From assembly GCF_004151485.1 (NCBI RefSeq), contig NZ_SBFF01000005.1:239007-303006 (forward strand): a stretch of 64,000 nt of DNA, written 5' to 3'. Shown in pieces: positions 26,547 to 34,814 of the stretch (its first letter is position 1; every line of letters begins with the position of its first letter). Under the pieces are notes generated by a model. It did not search any database, had not been told where the DNA came from, and saw only the letters and a list, made by a program, of their open reading frames with translations. The position numbers were made by a program, and so were the translations under genes. Origin of the DNA: Sphingosinicella sp. CPCC 101087 (GTDB lineage: Bacteria; Pseudomonadota; Alphaproteobacteria; Sphingomonadales; Sphingomonadaceae).

Positions 26547-27164
26547 ATGAACGATCTCGGCCAGGCGGCCGTCTCGGCCGAAAAGGCGCCGCGCACCGAG
26601 CGAGGGCGCCGGACCGTGCGCAAGCTGCTCGAGGCGGCTGCGCAGGAGTTTGGCGAGCGGGGTTTCCACGAAGCGGCGATCACCGGGATAACCGCCCGCG
26701 CCGGTGTCGCGCTCGGCACCTTCTACACCTATTTCGGGAGCAAGGAGGAACTGTTCCGGGCCTTGGTCCGCGACATGAGCGACGCGGTGCGTGCCCATGT
26801 CGCCGAAGCCGTGGCCGGAGCGCCCGACCGCCTGGCGGCGGAGCGGATCGGCCTCGCCGCCTTCATTTCCTTCGTGCGGCGGCATCCCGAGCTGTACCGG
26901 ATCATCGAGGAGGCGCAGTTCGTCGCCGAGGACGTCTACCGCGAGCATTATCTGACCTTCGTCGACGGCTATGGCCGCAACCTGGCCGCTGCGCGCGAAC
27001 GAGGCGAGATTTCAGATGGCCCGGACGAGCTTCGCGCCTGGGCGCTGATCGGCATGAGCGTGTTTCTGGGCATGCGCTACGGAATCTGGAAGCCCGACCA
27101 TACGCCCGAGCAGGTCGCCGACATGGCGATCGATCTCGTTTCCGAGGGCCTGAGGAAGAGATGA
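26547..27164 (+). CDS. TetR/AcrR-family transcriptional regulator
   Basis: A 205-aa TetR regulator. The HTH at about 18-65 reads LLEAAAQEFGERGFHEAAITGITARAGVALG and continues TFYTYFGSKEELF; the C-terminal ligand domain includes FISFVRRHPELYRIIEEAQF, typical of the TetR_C group linked to acyl-CoA or fatty-acid metabolism. The start ATG 26547 has GGGAGG 6 nt upstream. It is divergent from the hydrolase-TonB-MFS operon, with the palindrome at 26363-26391 between, and lies 52 bp upstream of an acyl-CoA ligase. It probably represses both transcripts; an acyl-CoA or the imported compound may be the inducer. Confidence 0.88.
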   Translation: MNDLGQAAVSAEKAPRTERGRRTVRKLLEAAAQEFGERGFHEAAITGITARAGVALGTFYTYFGSKEELFRALVRDMSDAVRAHVAEAVAGAPDRLAAERIGLAAFISFVRRHPELYRIIEEAQFVAEDVYREHYLTFVDGYGRNLAAARERGEISDGPDELRAWALIGMSVFLGMRYGIWKPDHTPEQVADMAIDLVSEGLRKR

Positions 27165-27216
27165 GGGCGGCGCTCGTCTTCGCGGCCGATCGCGCCGTCG
27201 CCTCGGGCGTCTCGGG

Positions 27217-28782
27217 ATGACCGACGATCTTCCCGATCTGCTCGCCAAGCGGGCGGAACTGAGCCCGGGCAAGGTGGCGCTCGAGGAGTTGGGGTCGGGG
27301 CGGTCGCGCACCTATGCCGAGCTCGACGAGCGGGCCGGGCGCGTGGCAACGCTGATGGCCGCCCGCGGCGTCGGCAAGGGCGACCGGGTCGCTTTGCTCT
27401 GCCGAAACCGGATCGAGTTTTTCGAGCTGCTGTTCGGCTGTGCCCGGCTGGGAGCGGTGCTGGTTCCGCTGAACTGGCGCATGCCCCCGGCGGAGCTCGA
27501 CGGCCTGATCGCCGACGCCGAGCCCCGGATTCTGGTCCATGGCGCGAGCGACGCGCAGACGGCGGCCCGGCTCTCCGATCCGCTGCCGCGGATCGGGCTG
27601 GACGAGGACTACGAACGGCTCATCGCGGCGGCATCGCCGGGCGGGCACCGGACGCGCTGGCCGGCGCGGTCCACCTGGTATCTCATCTACACGTCGGGAA
27701 CGACCGGAAAGCCGAAGGGGGTGATCTACACCTACCGCATGGCTCTCGCCAATTACGTCAATATCGGATCGTGCATCGACCTCAGATCGACGGACCGCAC
27801 CGTCTGCTTCCTGCCGCTCTTCCATACCGCCGGAATCAACCTGCACGCGCTTCCGGTGCTCATTGCCGGCGGGAAGGTGCGCCTGCTCGAGACCTTCGAC
27901 GCGGAAGCGCTGGTGGCGCTGATCGAGGCGCGCGAGGTCGACGCCCTGTTCGCCGTGCCCACCGTCTATTCGGCGCTGCTCGACCATCCCCGCTTCCCTG
28001 CTGCGCCGCTCGACTCGGTTCGGCACTGGGGCTGCGGCGGCGCACCGCTTCCGAACGCCCTGGTCGAGCGCTATCGCGACCTGGGGATCAGGGTATGCAA
28101 CGGCATGGGGATGACCGAGACAGGCCCCACCGCCTTCCTGCTCGACCCCGCCGACGCCTGGGACCGGATCGGGTCAGTGGGCAAGCCGCAACTCCTGTGC
28201 AGCGTCCGCATCGTCGACGCGCAGGGAGATGACGTGCCGGACGGCGAGGTCGGCGACCTCCTGTTCTCGGGGCCCGGCGTCACCCCGGGCTATTGGCGCA
28301 ACGAAGCGGCGACCCGCGCCGCCTTCACCCCGGACGGCTGGCTGCGCTCGGGCGATCTCGCCCGGCGCGACGCCGACGGCTTCTATCATGTCGCCGGCCG
28401 CCGCAAGGAGATGTTCATCTCCGGCGGCGAGAACGTCTATCCGATCGAGGTGGAGAATGTGCTCGCCGCCCATCCAGCGGTGGCCGACGCCGCCGTGATC
28501 GCCGCGGCCGACCCGAAATGGGGCGAGGTCGGCCGCGCGTTCGTCCAGCTCGCGCGCGGCGGGCGGACCGATGCGGTCGAGCTCGCCGCCTTCTGCCGCG
28601 AGCGGCTGGCGCCCTACAAGGTCCCGCGCCGGTTCGACTTCGTCGAGGATTTCCCGCGCACATCCGCCGGCAAGATCCAGAAGCATCTGCTGGGACAGGA
28701 GACGGCCGAAGGCGGCGGCCGCGGAGAGCCGGTGCCCGGCCGGACCGATATGCCCAGCCCGGCCCAGGCCTCGTCACGTTGA
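27217..28782 (+). CDS. AMP-dependent acyl/aryl-CoA synthetase
   Basis: A 521-aa ANL-superfamily ligase that activates a carboxylic acid to an acyl-CoA through acyl-AMP. Motifs: YTSGTTGKPKGV (P-loop, about 151-162), NGMGMTETGP (A5, about 294), GDLARRDADGFYHVAGRRKE then MFISGGENVYPIEVEN (A7-A8), and PRTSAGKIQKH with the catalytic Lys (A10, about 488). It follows tetR by 52 bp and probably forms a transcript with it. With the divergent hydrolase, receptor and permease it suggests uptake, ester or ring cleavage, then CoA activation. The acid is not predictable; feruloyl- or medium-chain-type substrates are possible. Confidence 0.88.
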   Translation: MTDDLPDLLAKRAELSPGKVALEELGSGRSRTYAELDERAGRVATLMAARGVGKGDRVALLCRNRIEFFELLFGCARLGAVLVPLNWRMPPAELDGLIADAEPRILVHGASDAQTAARLSDPLPRIGLDEDYERLIAAASPGGHRTRWPARSTWYLIYTSGTTGKPKGVIYTYRMALANYVNIGSCIDLRSTDRTVCFLPLFHTAGINLHALPVLIAGGKVRLLETFDAEALVALIEAREVDALFAVPTVYSALLDHPRFPAAPLDSVRHWGCGGAPLPNALVERYRDLGIRVCNGMGMTETGPTAFLLDPADAWDRIGSVGKPQLLCSVRIVDAQGDDVPDGEVGDLLFSGPGVTPGYWRNEAATRAAFTPDGWLRSGDLARRDADGFYHVAGRRKEMFISGGENVYPIEVENVLAAHPAVADAAVIAAADPKWGEVGRAFVQLARGGRTDAVELAAFCRERLAPYKVPRRFDFVEDFPRTSAGKIQKHLLGQETAEGGGRGEPVPGRTDMPSPAQASSR

Positions 28783-28851
28783 TTGACTTTTAACCGTTTC
28801 GCCCCCACATGGCCTCCAGCGAGGCGTCATGCAGCGTGAACAGGCGGCCTG

Positions 28852-28938
28852 CCCCGGATCCGTTCCGGGGGTCAACCGCCCCGGCTCCGCTTCGTATTCC
28901 AACGGCTTTCCCTTTTCACGCGGGTCAGCAGAACCCGC
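28852..28938 (+). promoter_or_regulatory. Two hairpins in the leader of the DEAD-box helicase gene
   Basis: CCCCGGA (28852-28858) pairs with TCCGGGG (28864-28870) across 5 nt, and GCGGGT (28920-28925) pairs with ACCCGC (28933-28938) across 7 nt. Both lie in the 214-bp gap before the helicase start. Neither is followed by a T-run. They could be a structured 5' leader, as is common for cold-regulated helicases, or the first may end the ligase transcript. Confidence 0.35.
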
Positions 28939-28996
28939 TGCGTTCCGCGCGCCATTCCGGCTGCGTGGATGCCGCACATGAGTGAGTTACCAGACC

Positions 28997-30310
28997 ATGT
29001 CATTCCAGACTCTCGGGCTGTCGCAGCCCGTCCTCCAGGCGCTTGCCGCGAAGAATTATTCGCAGGCGACGCCGATCCAGATCCAGGCAATCCCGACCCT
29101 CCTGAAGGGCCGTGACCTGCTCGGCATCGCCCAGACCGGCACCGGCAAGACGGCGGCCTTCATGCTGCCTTCGATCGACCGGCTGCGGGCCACCAACCAG
29201 CGCGCCGGACCGCGGGCCTGCCGGATGCTCGTCCTCGCCCCGACCCGTGAGCTCGCCAGCCAGATCGCCGAGAGCGCCAGGGCCTACGGCCAGTTCTCGC
29301 AGATGCGCGTGGCGACCGTCTTCGGCGGCACCTCGATCGGCAAGAACCGCCAGGACGTCGCGCGCGGCGTCGATGTCCTCGTCGCCACGCCGGGCCGGCT
29401 GATCGACCTGGTGGAGCAGGGCTATCTGACGCTCCGCGAGGTGGAGATCCTCGTCCTCGACGAGGCCGACCAGATGCTCGACCTGGGTTTCATCCACGCG
29501 CTCAAGCAGATCGTCAAAATGGTTCCGGCCAAGCGCCAGACGCTGTTCTTCTCGGCTACCATGCCGAAGGCGATCAGCGAGCTCGCATCCCGCTTTCTTA
29601 CCGATCCCGCCGAAGTGCGGGTGGCGCCCGCCGCCACCACCGCCGAGCGGGTCAACCAATATGTGAGCTTCGTCTCCCAGGCCGAGAAGCAGGCGCTGCT
29701 GACGATGATGATCCGCCTCGGCTTTTCGGAGAAGGGGTCGATGGAGCGCGTGCTCGTCTTCACCCGCACCAAGCATGGCGCCGACCGCGTCGTGAAGCTG
29801 CTCGCCGCCAGCGGAATCGCCGCAAACGCGATCCACGGCAATAAGAGCCAGCCGCAGCGCGAGCGTGCCCTGGCCGCATTCAAGTCCGGCGAGATCCGGA
29901 TCCTGGTGGCGACCGACATCGCCGCGCGCGGCATCGACGTGTCGGGGGTCAGCCATGTGATCAATTTCGAGCTGCCCAACGTCGCCGAGCAATATGTCCA
30001 CCGGATCGGTCGCACCGCCCGGGCGGGCGCGACCGGAGCCGCCGTCGCCTTCTGCGCCGAGGATGAGCGCGCCTATCTGCGCGACATCGAGAAGCTTACG
30101 CGCCAGAAGATCGAGGTGGTTCCGCTGCCGGCGAATTTCGCTGCCGAGGCGGCCCGCATCAAGGCGATCCGGCCGGCCGTGCCGCTGCGCGAGGAGCGGT
30201 CGCCGCGACAGGACGAGCGACGTCCCCGTCGTCCGCACGGACAGCGCGGCCGCTATGCGTCGGCGGTGAAGCCGACGGGCGGCGGCCGGAGGCGCGCCTC
30301 GCGCGGCTGA
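28997..30310 (+). CDS. DEAD-box ATP-dependent RNA helicase (RhlE-like)
   Basis: A 437-aa helicase with all core motifs: Q motif (FQTLGLSQPVLQAL, then ATPIQIQAIP), AQTGTGKT (I), PTRELASQI (Ia), TPGRLIDL (Ib), DEAD (II), SAT (III), ATDIAARGIDV (V) and HRIGRTARAG (VI). The tail is Arg-rich and basic (RRPHGQRGRYASAVKPTGGG), typical of RhlE-type proteins that remodel ribosomal RNA or work with the degradosome. Start: ATG 28997 (MSFQTLGL) is preferred; a GTG at 28982 adds five residues. No strong ribosome-binding site is visible for either, and the leader appears structured. Confidence 0.9.
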   Translation: MSFQTLGLSQPVLQALAAKNYSQATPIQIQAIPTLLKGRDLLGIAQTGTGKTAAFMLPSIDRLRATNQRAGPRACRMLVLAPTRELASQIAESARAYGQFSQMRVATVFGGTSIGKNRQDVARGVDVLVATPGRLIDLVEQGYLTLREVEILVLDEADQMLDLGFIHALKQIVKMVPAKRQTLFFSATMPKAISELASRFLTDPAEVRVAPAATTAERVNQYVSFVSQAEKQALLTMMIRLGFSEKGSMERVLVFTRTKHGADRVVKLLAASGIAANAIHGNKSQPQRERALAAFKSGEIRILVATDIAARGIDVSGVSHVINFELPNVAEQYVHRIGRTARAGATGAAVAFCAEDERAYLRDIEKLTRQKIEVVPLPANFAAEAARIKAIRPAVPLREERSPRQDERRPRRPHGQRGRYASAVKPTGGGRRRASRG

Positions 30311-30473
30311 CCGCGCAGCGGGGCGCTTCCCCTTGTCAGACAGGCGCTTCCCTGCTAACGGGCGCGCCTACGCTGCGGGGAACTGCTTCGCGGCGAAGCC
30401 ATATTTTGTACGATAGACTATATCTTCACGGGCGCCGGACGCTGGTGCCCAGCGACAACTCATTTGGATAAGG

Positions 30474-30489
30474 AAGAGTGGCCACCCTT
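30474..30489. promoter_or_regulatory. Inverted repeat covering the rpsU translation start region
   Basis: AAGaGTGG at 30474-30481 is mirrored by CCACcCTT at 30482-30489, one mismatched pair, ending 1 bp before the rpsU ATG. The only Shine-Dalgarno-like sequence (AAGGA, 30470-30474) is unusually far from the ATG. Folding of GUGGCCAC would shorten that distance or mask the start, so a translational control is conceivable. Confidence 0.35.
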
Positions 30490-30490
30490 T

Positions 30491-30697
30491 ATGCAGATCA
30501 TCGTTCGCGATAACAATGTCGACCAGGCGCTGCGCGCCTTGAAGAAAAAGCTGCAGCGCGAGGGCGTGTACCGCGAGATGAAGCTGAGGCGCCATTACGA
30601 GAAGCCGTCGGAGAAGCGCGCCCGCGAGCGCGCCGCTGCGATCCGGCGCGCCCGCAAGCTCGAGCGCAAGCGGGCGGAGCGCGACGGCGTCCGCTGA
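30491..30697 (+). CDS. rpsU: 30S ribosomal protein S21
   Basis: A 68-aa basic protein, full length for alphaproteobacterial bS21 ([20 protein letters not shown] at the N-terminus; [20 protein letters not shown] follows). S21 sits on the small-subunit platform near the anti-Shine-Dalgarno region and aids initiation. The ATG at 30491 is the conserved start; a TTG at 30464 would add nine foreign residues. It is followed 33 bp later by a strong intrinsic terminator. A palindrome GCTTCGC-G-GCGAAGC lies at 30385-30399 about 90 bp upstream, next to an AT-rich stretch (30401-30425) that may hold the promoter. Confidence 0.95.
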   Translation: MQIIVRDNNVDQALRALKKKLQREGVYREMKLRRHYEKPSEKRARERAAAIRRARKLERKRAERDGVR

Positions 30698-30730
30698 GGC
30701 GACGCCCGGCTTCATTGCTTGGCTTAATGT

Positions 30731-30767
30731 ACGGGCGGCGATAGATCATCGCCGCCCGTTCTTTTTC
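30731..30767 (+). terminator. Strong intrinsic terminator between rpsU and the FKBP gene
   Basis: A perfect 12-bp stem (30731-30742 with 30748-30759, loop AGATC) is followed by TCTTTTT. It ends rpsU transcription. Its T-run lies only about 12 bp before the FKBP start codon, so any FKBP expression from the rpsU promoter needs read-through. Confidence 0.9.
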
Positions 30768-30778
30768 TGGGGGTCCCG

Positions 30779-31372
30779 ATGTCCGTCACCGCCGTGCCGA
30801 TTCGCCCGCTTGCCCGCGGCTCCGTGCTCAAGCTCTGGATCGGGCTCCTGGTCCTAGCGCTGGCCGCGGGGGCCATGGCGTGGATCGGCACCAGCGGCCA
30901 GCAGGTGATCACCACCGAATCCGGCCTGCGCTATCGAGTCGTCGAGGAAGGAACCGGCCCGACCGTCACCCCGGCAGACTTGGTCGCCCTTCGCTATCAG
31001 CTGCGCAAGGAGGACGGCACGCTCATCCAGGACAGCGACGACACCGGCCAGCCCTTCGTCACCGGGACGGAGGGCGTCTTCCCCGGCTTCGCCGAAGGCC
31101 TGCAGCTGATGCAGGCGGGCGGCCGCTACATATTGTGGCTCCCGCCGGGGCAGCATGTGCAGCAGGCGATGCCGCCGGGCGCGCCCTTCACGCCCGAGGA
31201 TACGTTGGTTTTCGAGATCGAGGTCCTCCAGATCGCCCCCGGCATGGCGGCGATGCAGCAGATGATGGGCCCGCCGGGCGCAGGTCCGGAAGGCGGAGCG
31301 CCGGATGGCGCCGGGCCGCCGCCGGGCGGTGCCGGCGGGACCCCGGAAGGGCCGGCGGGGACAAACCCGTAA
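30779..31372 (+). CDS. FKBP-type peptidyl-prolyl cis-trans isomerase, membrane anchored
   Basis: A 197-aa protein. A single N-terminal transmembrane helix (about 18-37) anchors a periplasmic FKBP domain at about 42-150 (TTESGLRYRVVEEGTGP, YQLRKEDGTLIQDSDDTG, FPGFAEGLQLMQAGGRYILWLP, DTLVFEIEVLQI). The C-terminal 45 residues are a Met/Gly/Pro-rich tail. It assists folding of exported proteins. The ATG at 30779 starts just after the rpsU terminator with only GGGGG as a weak ribosome-binding site, so expression may be low or depend on terminator read-through. Confidence 0.87.
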   Translation: MSVTAVPIRPLARGSVLKLWIGLLVLALAAGAMAWIGTSGQQVITTESGLRYRVVEEGTGPTVTPADLVALRYQLRKEDGTLIQDSDDTGQPFVTGTEGVFPGFAEGLQLMQAGGRYILWLPPGQHVQQAMPPGAPFTPEDTLVFEIEVLQIAPGMAAMQQMMGPPGAGPEGGAPDGAGPPPGGAGGTPEGPAGTNP

Positions 31373-31530
31373 AGGCGCGAGCCGACCCTGCATTTTCCCT
31401 GAGTCTGGAACCCGCCAGGCGCGGACGGCCGATCGGCGGTAACGGAAAGCCTCGCTTCAACGCGCCGCAAGGCTCGATGCGAAGTGCGTCGCACGCCCTC
31501 GTCCAATGACCTTCCCTCCGGAGGGATGGC

Positions 31531-32628
31531 TCAGATAGCGGCCGCCGGTTCGTTCGGCCCTTCCGGCCCCTCCGCTTCCTCATGATCGTCGACGGATTTC
31601 TGCTCGAGGGCCGCCTTGAGCATGGCGACCAGGGGATCGGCGAGCGCGAGGCCGAGCAGGCCGAACAGGGCGCCGAAGATGAGCTGGGCGCCGAGCACGA
31701 GGGCGGGCGCGAGGTCGACCGTCTTGCGGGCGACGTAGGGGACGATCAGATAGCCATCGACGACCTGGACGATGGCGTAGACGGCAATGGCCCAGATTCC
31801 GGTCTGGAAGCCCGCGCTGAAGCCGACCAGCACGATCAGCACGCCCGAGATGATCGCGCCGATATTGGGCAGGAAGGCGAGCAGCCCGGTCAGCAGGCCG
31901 AGCAGCGCCGCCATCGGTACGCCGCCGACGGTCAGCAGGACCCATGTGCCGATTCCCTCGACCGCCATGCCGAGCAGCCGTCCCGCCATCAGCCGCCGCA
32001 GCGTACTGCCGACCCGGTCCGACGTGCGGTAGAAGCGCTCGCGCGTTTCGCTCGGCAGCATCCACGCGATGCCCCGTTCGTAGAGGTTGGGCTCGGCGGC
32101 GATGAAGAGGCCGATGACGACGATCATGACCAGATTGGTCAGTCCGCCCAGGGCGGTGCTGACCGCCGACGTGAGCCGTCCGAGCGAACTCAGGGCCTGC
32201 TGCATCAGCTGCTGCGGCTCGATCGACCGGACGCCGAGACCGTAGGTGGCGCCGATTTCCAGCAGGCGACTGATCTGGTCGGCGATGATGTCGCGAAGGG
32301 TGGCCGCCTGCGCGGCGAGCTGCACGCCCGCCAGCCATACCGTGCCGGCGAGGAAGGCGAGCGCCGCCAGAGCGACGATCAGCAGCCGCCAGCCGCGGGC
32401 GATCGGCAACACCCGCCCGAGCAGCCGCGTACCGCCGTCGAGGATCGCCGCGAAAACGATCCCGCCGAAGATGAGGAGCAGGGGCTGGGCGAGGAAGATG
32501 ATGGCGAGGATCGCCAAGCCCATGGCGAACCAGACACTAGCTCGCTTGAGCTCGTGACGGATCAGCGGATCGCGCAGTTCCGACGGCCCCAGCGGCTGCG
32601 AGCCGGCCGGAGACGCCTCGTCCTTCAC
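31531..32628 (-). CDS. AI-2E family transporter (PerM/YdiK-like permease)
   Basis: A 365-aa inner-membrane protein with about eight hydrophobic segments. The family signature appears in GLLAFLPNIGAIISGVLIVLVGF and VQVVDGYLIVPYVARKTVDLAPALVL. The name is historical; members include Na+/H+ antiporters and proteins of unknown cargo. The GTG start at 32628 overlaps the lepB stop as GTGA, so translation is probably coupled to lepB. In many alphaproteobacteria rnc and era follow lepB; here this gene takes that place. Confidence 0.85.
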   Translation of the reverse strand: MKDEASPAGSQPLGPSELRDPLIRHELKRASVWFAMGLAILAIIFLAQPLLLIFGGIVFAAILDGGTRLLGRVLPIARGWRLLIVALAALAFLAGTVWLAGVQLAAQAATLRDIIADQISRLLEIGATYGLGVRSIEPQQLMQQALSSLGRLTSAVSTALGGLTNLVMIVVIGLFIAAEPNLYERGIAWMLPSETRERFYRTSDRVGSTLRRLMAGRLLGMAVEGIGTWVLLTVGGVPMAALLGLLTGLLAFLPNIGAIISGVLIVLVGFSAGFQTGIWAIAVYAIVQVVDGYLIVPYVARKTVDLAPALVLGAQLIFGALFGLLGLALADPLVAMLKAALEQKSVDDHEEAEGPEGPNEPAAAI

Positions 32629-33551
32629 CGCGCCTCGGCTGCGGGCTCGATCCGATCGGGATGGAGCGAGCTGCCGGCGCGGCCGCCGCGGAGCGCCGTG
32701 AACCAGCTGATCGGATTGAAATAGCTCGAACTGCCGTCCAGCGAGAAGGTGATGAACTCGGCGCGGCCGCCGACATTCTCCCAGGGAACCGGCCCGCCCA
32801 GGCCCTGCTCGCGGGTCGGAAAGCGGCTGTCCGCGCTATGGTCCCGATTGTCGCCCATCAGGAAGACGTGACCCGGCGGGATGGTGGTGCGGGGAAAATC
32901 GTCCCCGGGGGAGTAGCCGACGTCGATCGTGTCGTAGAAGCGGCCATTGGGGAGATGTTCGCGAACGATCGGCAGCCGGCAATACATGCGCCCGTCCTCG
33001 CCGCGCACGAGATGGTTGCTGAAGCCGTCCGGTGTGCAGGGCAGGTTGGCGTCGACCGGGAACATGGCGGGCGGCCGCGGCTCGTGGCGCAGCTGCTGCC
33101 CGTTCAGATAGACGTCGCCCTCGATCAGCTCGATCGTGTCGCCCGGCAGGCCGATCACCCGCTTGATATAGTCGGAATTCTGACCCGGCGGCGTGGCGAT
33201 GACGATGTCGCCGCGCTCGGGCATCCGGCCCCACAGCCGGCCCTCCGTAGGCGGGAAGATGTGGAAGGAAGGCGAAACCCAGGACCAGCCATAGGGATAT
33301 TTGCTCACCACCAGCCGGTCCCCCTTCAGCAGCACCGGCATCATCGATTCCGACGGGATGTAGAAGGGCTTCGCGATGAAGCTGTGGAAGGCGAGCACGG
33401 CCAGGATGAGCCAGAAGATCGCCTTGATCTCCGCCCACCAGTCGGTGCCCTTCCTCGCCGGTCTTGTCGTGTCGGCGGGCGGCGATTCGCTCGGTTCGCG
33501 CGGATCCCCGGGGGCGGTGTCGGCCGCGTCGATGCGGTCGCGATCGGTCAA
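32625..33551 (-). CDS. lepB: Signal peptidase I
   Basis: A 308-aa type I signal peptidase that removes Sec and Tat signal peptides at the periplasmic face. One N-terminal transmembrane helix (about 42-60) precedes the catalytic Ser in [22 protein letters not shown]; the general-base Lys is in [18 protein letters not shown], and the late box [17 protein letters not shown] is intact. The extra disordered N-terminus (about 35 residues, Asp/Pro/Arg-rich) and the start on TTG 33551, overlapping the acpS stop as TTGA, are unusual; an internal start is possible but no ATG lies before the helix. Confidence 0.92.
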   Translation of the reverse strand: MTDRDRIDAADTAPGDPREPSESPPADTTRPARKGTDWWAEIKAIFWLILAVLAFHSFIAKPFYIPSESMMPVLLKGDRLVVSKYPYGWSWVSPSFHIFPPTEGRLWGRMPERGDIVIATPPGQNSDYIKRVIGLPGDTIELIEGDVYLNGQQLRHEPRPPAMFPVDANLPCTPDGFSNHLVRGEDGRMYCRLPIVREHLPNGRFYDTIDVGYSPGDDFPRTTIPPGHVFLMGDNRDHSADSRFPTREQGLGGPVPWENVGGRAEFITFSLDGSSSYFNPISWFTALRGGRAGSSLHPDRIEPAAEAR

Positions 33552-33961
33552 GTTAAACGCTCCTCGGACTCGGCGGTGATGACGACGACGGCCAGCGCGA
33601 ACGGGTGGTCGTCGGTCATCGTGAGATGGATGCGAGCGACGTGGCCCGCCGGGGTGATGGCGTCAAGCCTCTCGCGCGCGCCGCCGGTCAGCTCCAGCGT
33701 CGGCTGGCCCGAAGGCAGGTTGACCACCCCTATGTCGCGCATGAAGACGCCGCGCTTGAAGCCGGTGCCGACCGCCTTCGAGAATGCTTCCTTGGCCGCG
33801 AAGCGCTTGGCGTAGGTGCCCGCCCGGGTGAACGGCCGCCGCTCCGCCCTTGCGCGTTCCGCGTCGGTGAAGACGCGGGCGATGAAGCGATCTCCGAACC
33901 GTACGAGCGACTTCTGGATCCGCTCGATATTGCACAGGTCCGAGCCGAGGCCGATGATCAT
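33548..33961 (-). CDS. acpS: Holo-[acyl-carrier-protein] synthase
   Basis: A 137-aa 4'-phosphopantetheinyl transferase that charges ACP from CoA. The N-terminal metal site [15 protein letters not shown] and the conserved [14 protein letters not shown] (with E and K for Mg2+ and CoA binding) are complete, and the length is normal. The start is ATG 33961. It belongs to the pyrE-pdxJ-acpS-lepB cluster; an 86-bp repeat element separates it from pdxJ. Confidence 0.93.
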   Translation of the reverse strand: MIIGLGSDLCNIERIQKSLVRFGDRFIARVFTDAERARAERRPFTRAGTYAKRFAAKEAFSKAVGTGFKRGVFMRDIGVVNLPSGQPTLELTGGARERLDAITPAGHVARIHLTMTDDHPFALAVVVITAESEERLT

Positions 33962-33977
33962 GACGGCTCCGACAGGC

Positions 33978-34063
33978 CGTCACCCCAGCGAAAGCTGGGG
34001 CCCAAGCTGAGTCCGTGTGGGATGATGCGGGCGCATGGATCCCGGCTTTCGCTGGGACGACGG
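33978..34063. repeat. Paired palindromic (REP-like) intergenic element
   Basis: Two inverted copies face each other: CCGTCACCCCAGCGAAAGCT from 33978, and the reverse complement of a near-identical unit (core CCCAGCGAAAGC) at 34041-34063. Each copy is itself partly palindromic (CCAGC/GCTGG around GAAA). The pair fills the gap between pdxJ and acpS. Units with this GCGAAAGC core are common between genes in alphaproteobacterial genomes; the function is unknown and may be mRNA stability or RAYT-type mobility. Confidence 0.75.
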
Positions 34064-34076
34064 AAAAGGAGGCGCC

Positions 34077-34808
34077 TCAACCCCGTGCCTCGTCCATCAG
34101 CGCACGCATCTGCGCGACGCTCGCCTCGAGGCCGGTAAAGATCGCCTCGCCGATCAGGAAATGTCCGATATTGAGCTCGGCGATCTGCGGGATGGCGGCG
34201 ACCGGCGCGACATTCTCGAAGGTGAGGCCGTGTCCGGCATGGGGCTCGATGCCGTTCCTCACCGCAAGCGCGGCGGCGTCGGCGATACGACGCAGCTCCG
34301 CCGCGCGCGCTTCGCCGTCGACATGAGCATAGCGGCCGGTGTGGAATTCCACGACCGGCGCACCGAGGCGCATCGCCGCCTCCACCTGCGCCGGATCGGG
34401 TTCTATGAACAGGCTGACGCGGACGCCTGCGGCACCGAGCCGATCCACGTAATAAGCGAGCTGGTCGTGCTGCCCCGCCGCGTCGAGACCGCCTTCCGTG
34501 GTCCGCTCTTCCCTCTTCTCGGGCACGATGCAGGCGGCGTGCGGGCGGTGGCGCAGCGCGATGTCGAGCATCTCCCCGGTCGCCGCCATTTCGAGGTTGA
34601 GCGGTATTTGCAGCTTCGCCATCAGCCGGTCGATATCCGCGTCCGTGATGTGGCGCCGGTCCTCGCGCAGATGAGCGGTGATTCCGTCGGCGCCGGCCGC
34701 CGCGGCGGCGAAGGCGGCGCGGACCGGATCGGGATGATCGCCGCCGCGCGCGTTCCTTATGGTCGCGACATGGTCGATATTGACCCCCAGGCGGAGGTGG
34801 GCCGACAT
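34077..34808 (-). CDS. pdxJ: Pyridoxine 5'-phosphate synthase
   Basis: A 243-aa TIM-barrel enzyme that condenses 1-deoxyxylulose 5-phosphate with 3-amino-2-oxopropyl phosphate to pyridoxine 5'-phosphate, the last ring-closing step of DXP-dependent vitamin B6 synthesis. Signatures are [44 protein letters not shown] and [12 protein letters not shown]. Length is normal. The start is ATG 34808, 6 bp after the pyrE stop, so the two are one operon. Confidence 0.95.
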   Translation of the reverse strand: MSAHLRLGVNIDHVATIRNARGGDHPDPVRAAFAAAAAGADGITAHLREDRRHITDADIDRLMAKLQIPLNLEMAATGEMLDIALRHRPHAACIVPEKREERTTEGGLDAAGQHDQLAYYVDRLGAAGVRVSLFIEPDPAQVEAAMRLGAPVVEFHTGRYAHVDGEARAAELRRIADAAALAVRNGIEPHAGHGLTFENVAPVAAIPQIAELNIGHFLIGEAIFTGLEASVAQMRALMDEARG

Positions 34809-34814
34809 TCTCGA

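Noticed and set aside
31582..32724. Plus-strand open frame opposite the AI-2E permease
   Set aside because: Charged low-complexity antisense translation of a membrane protein gene.
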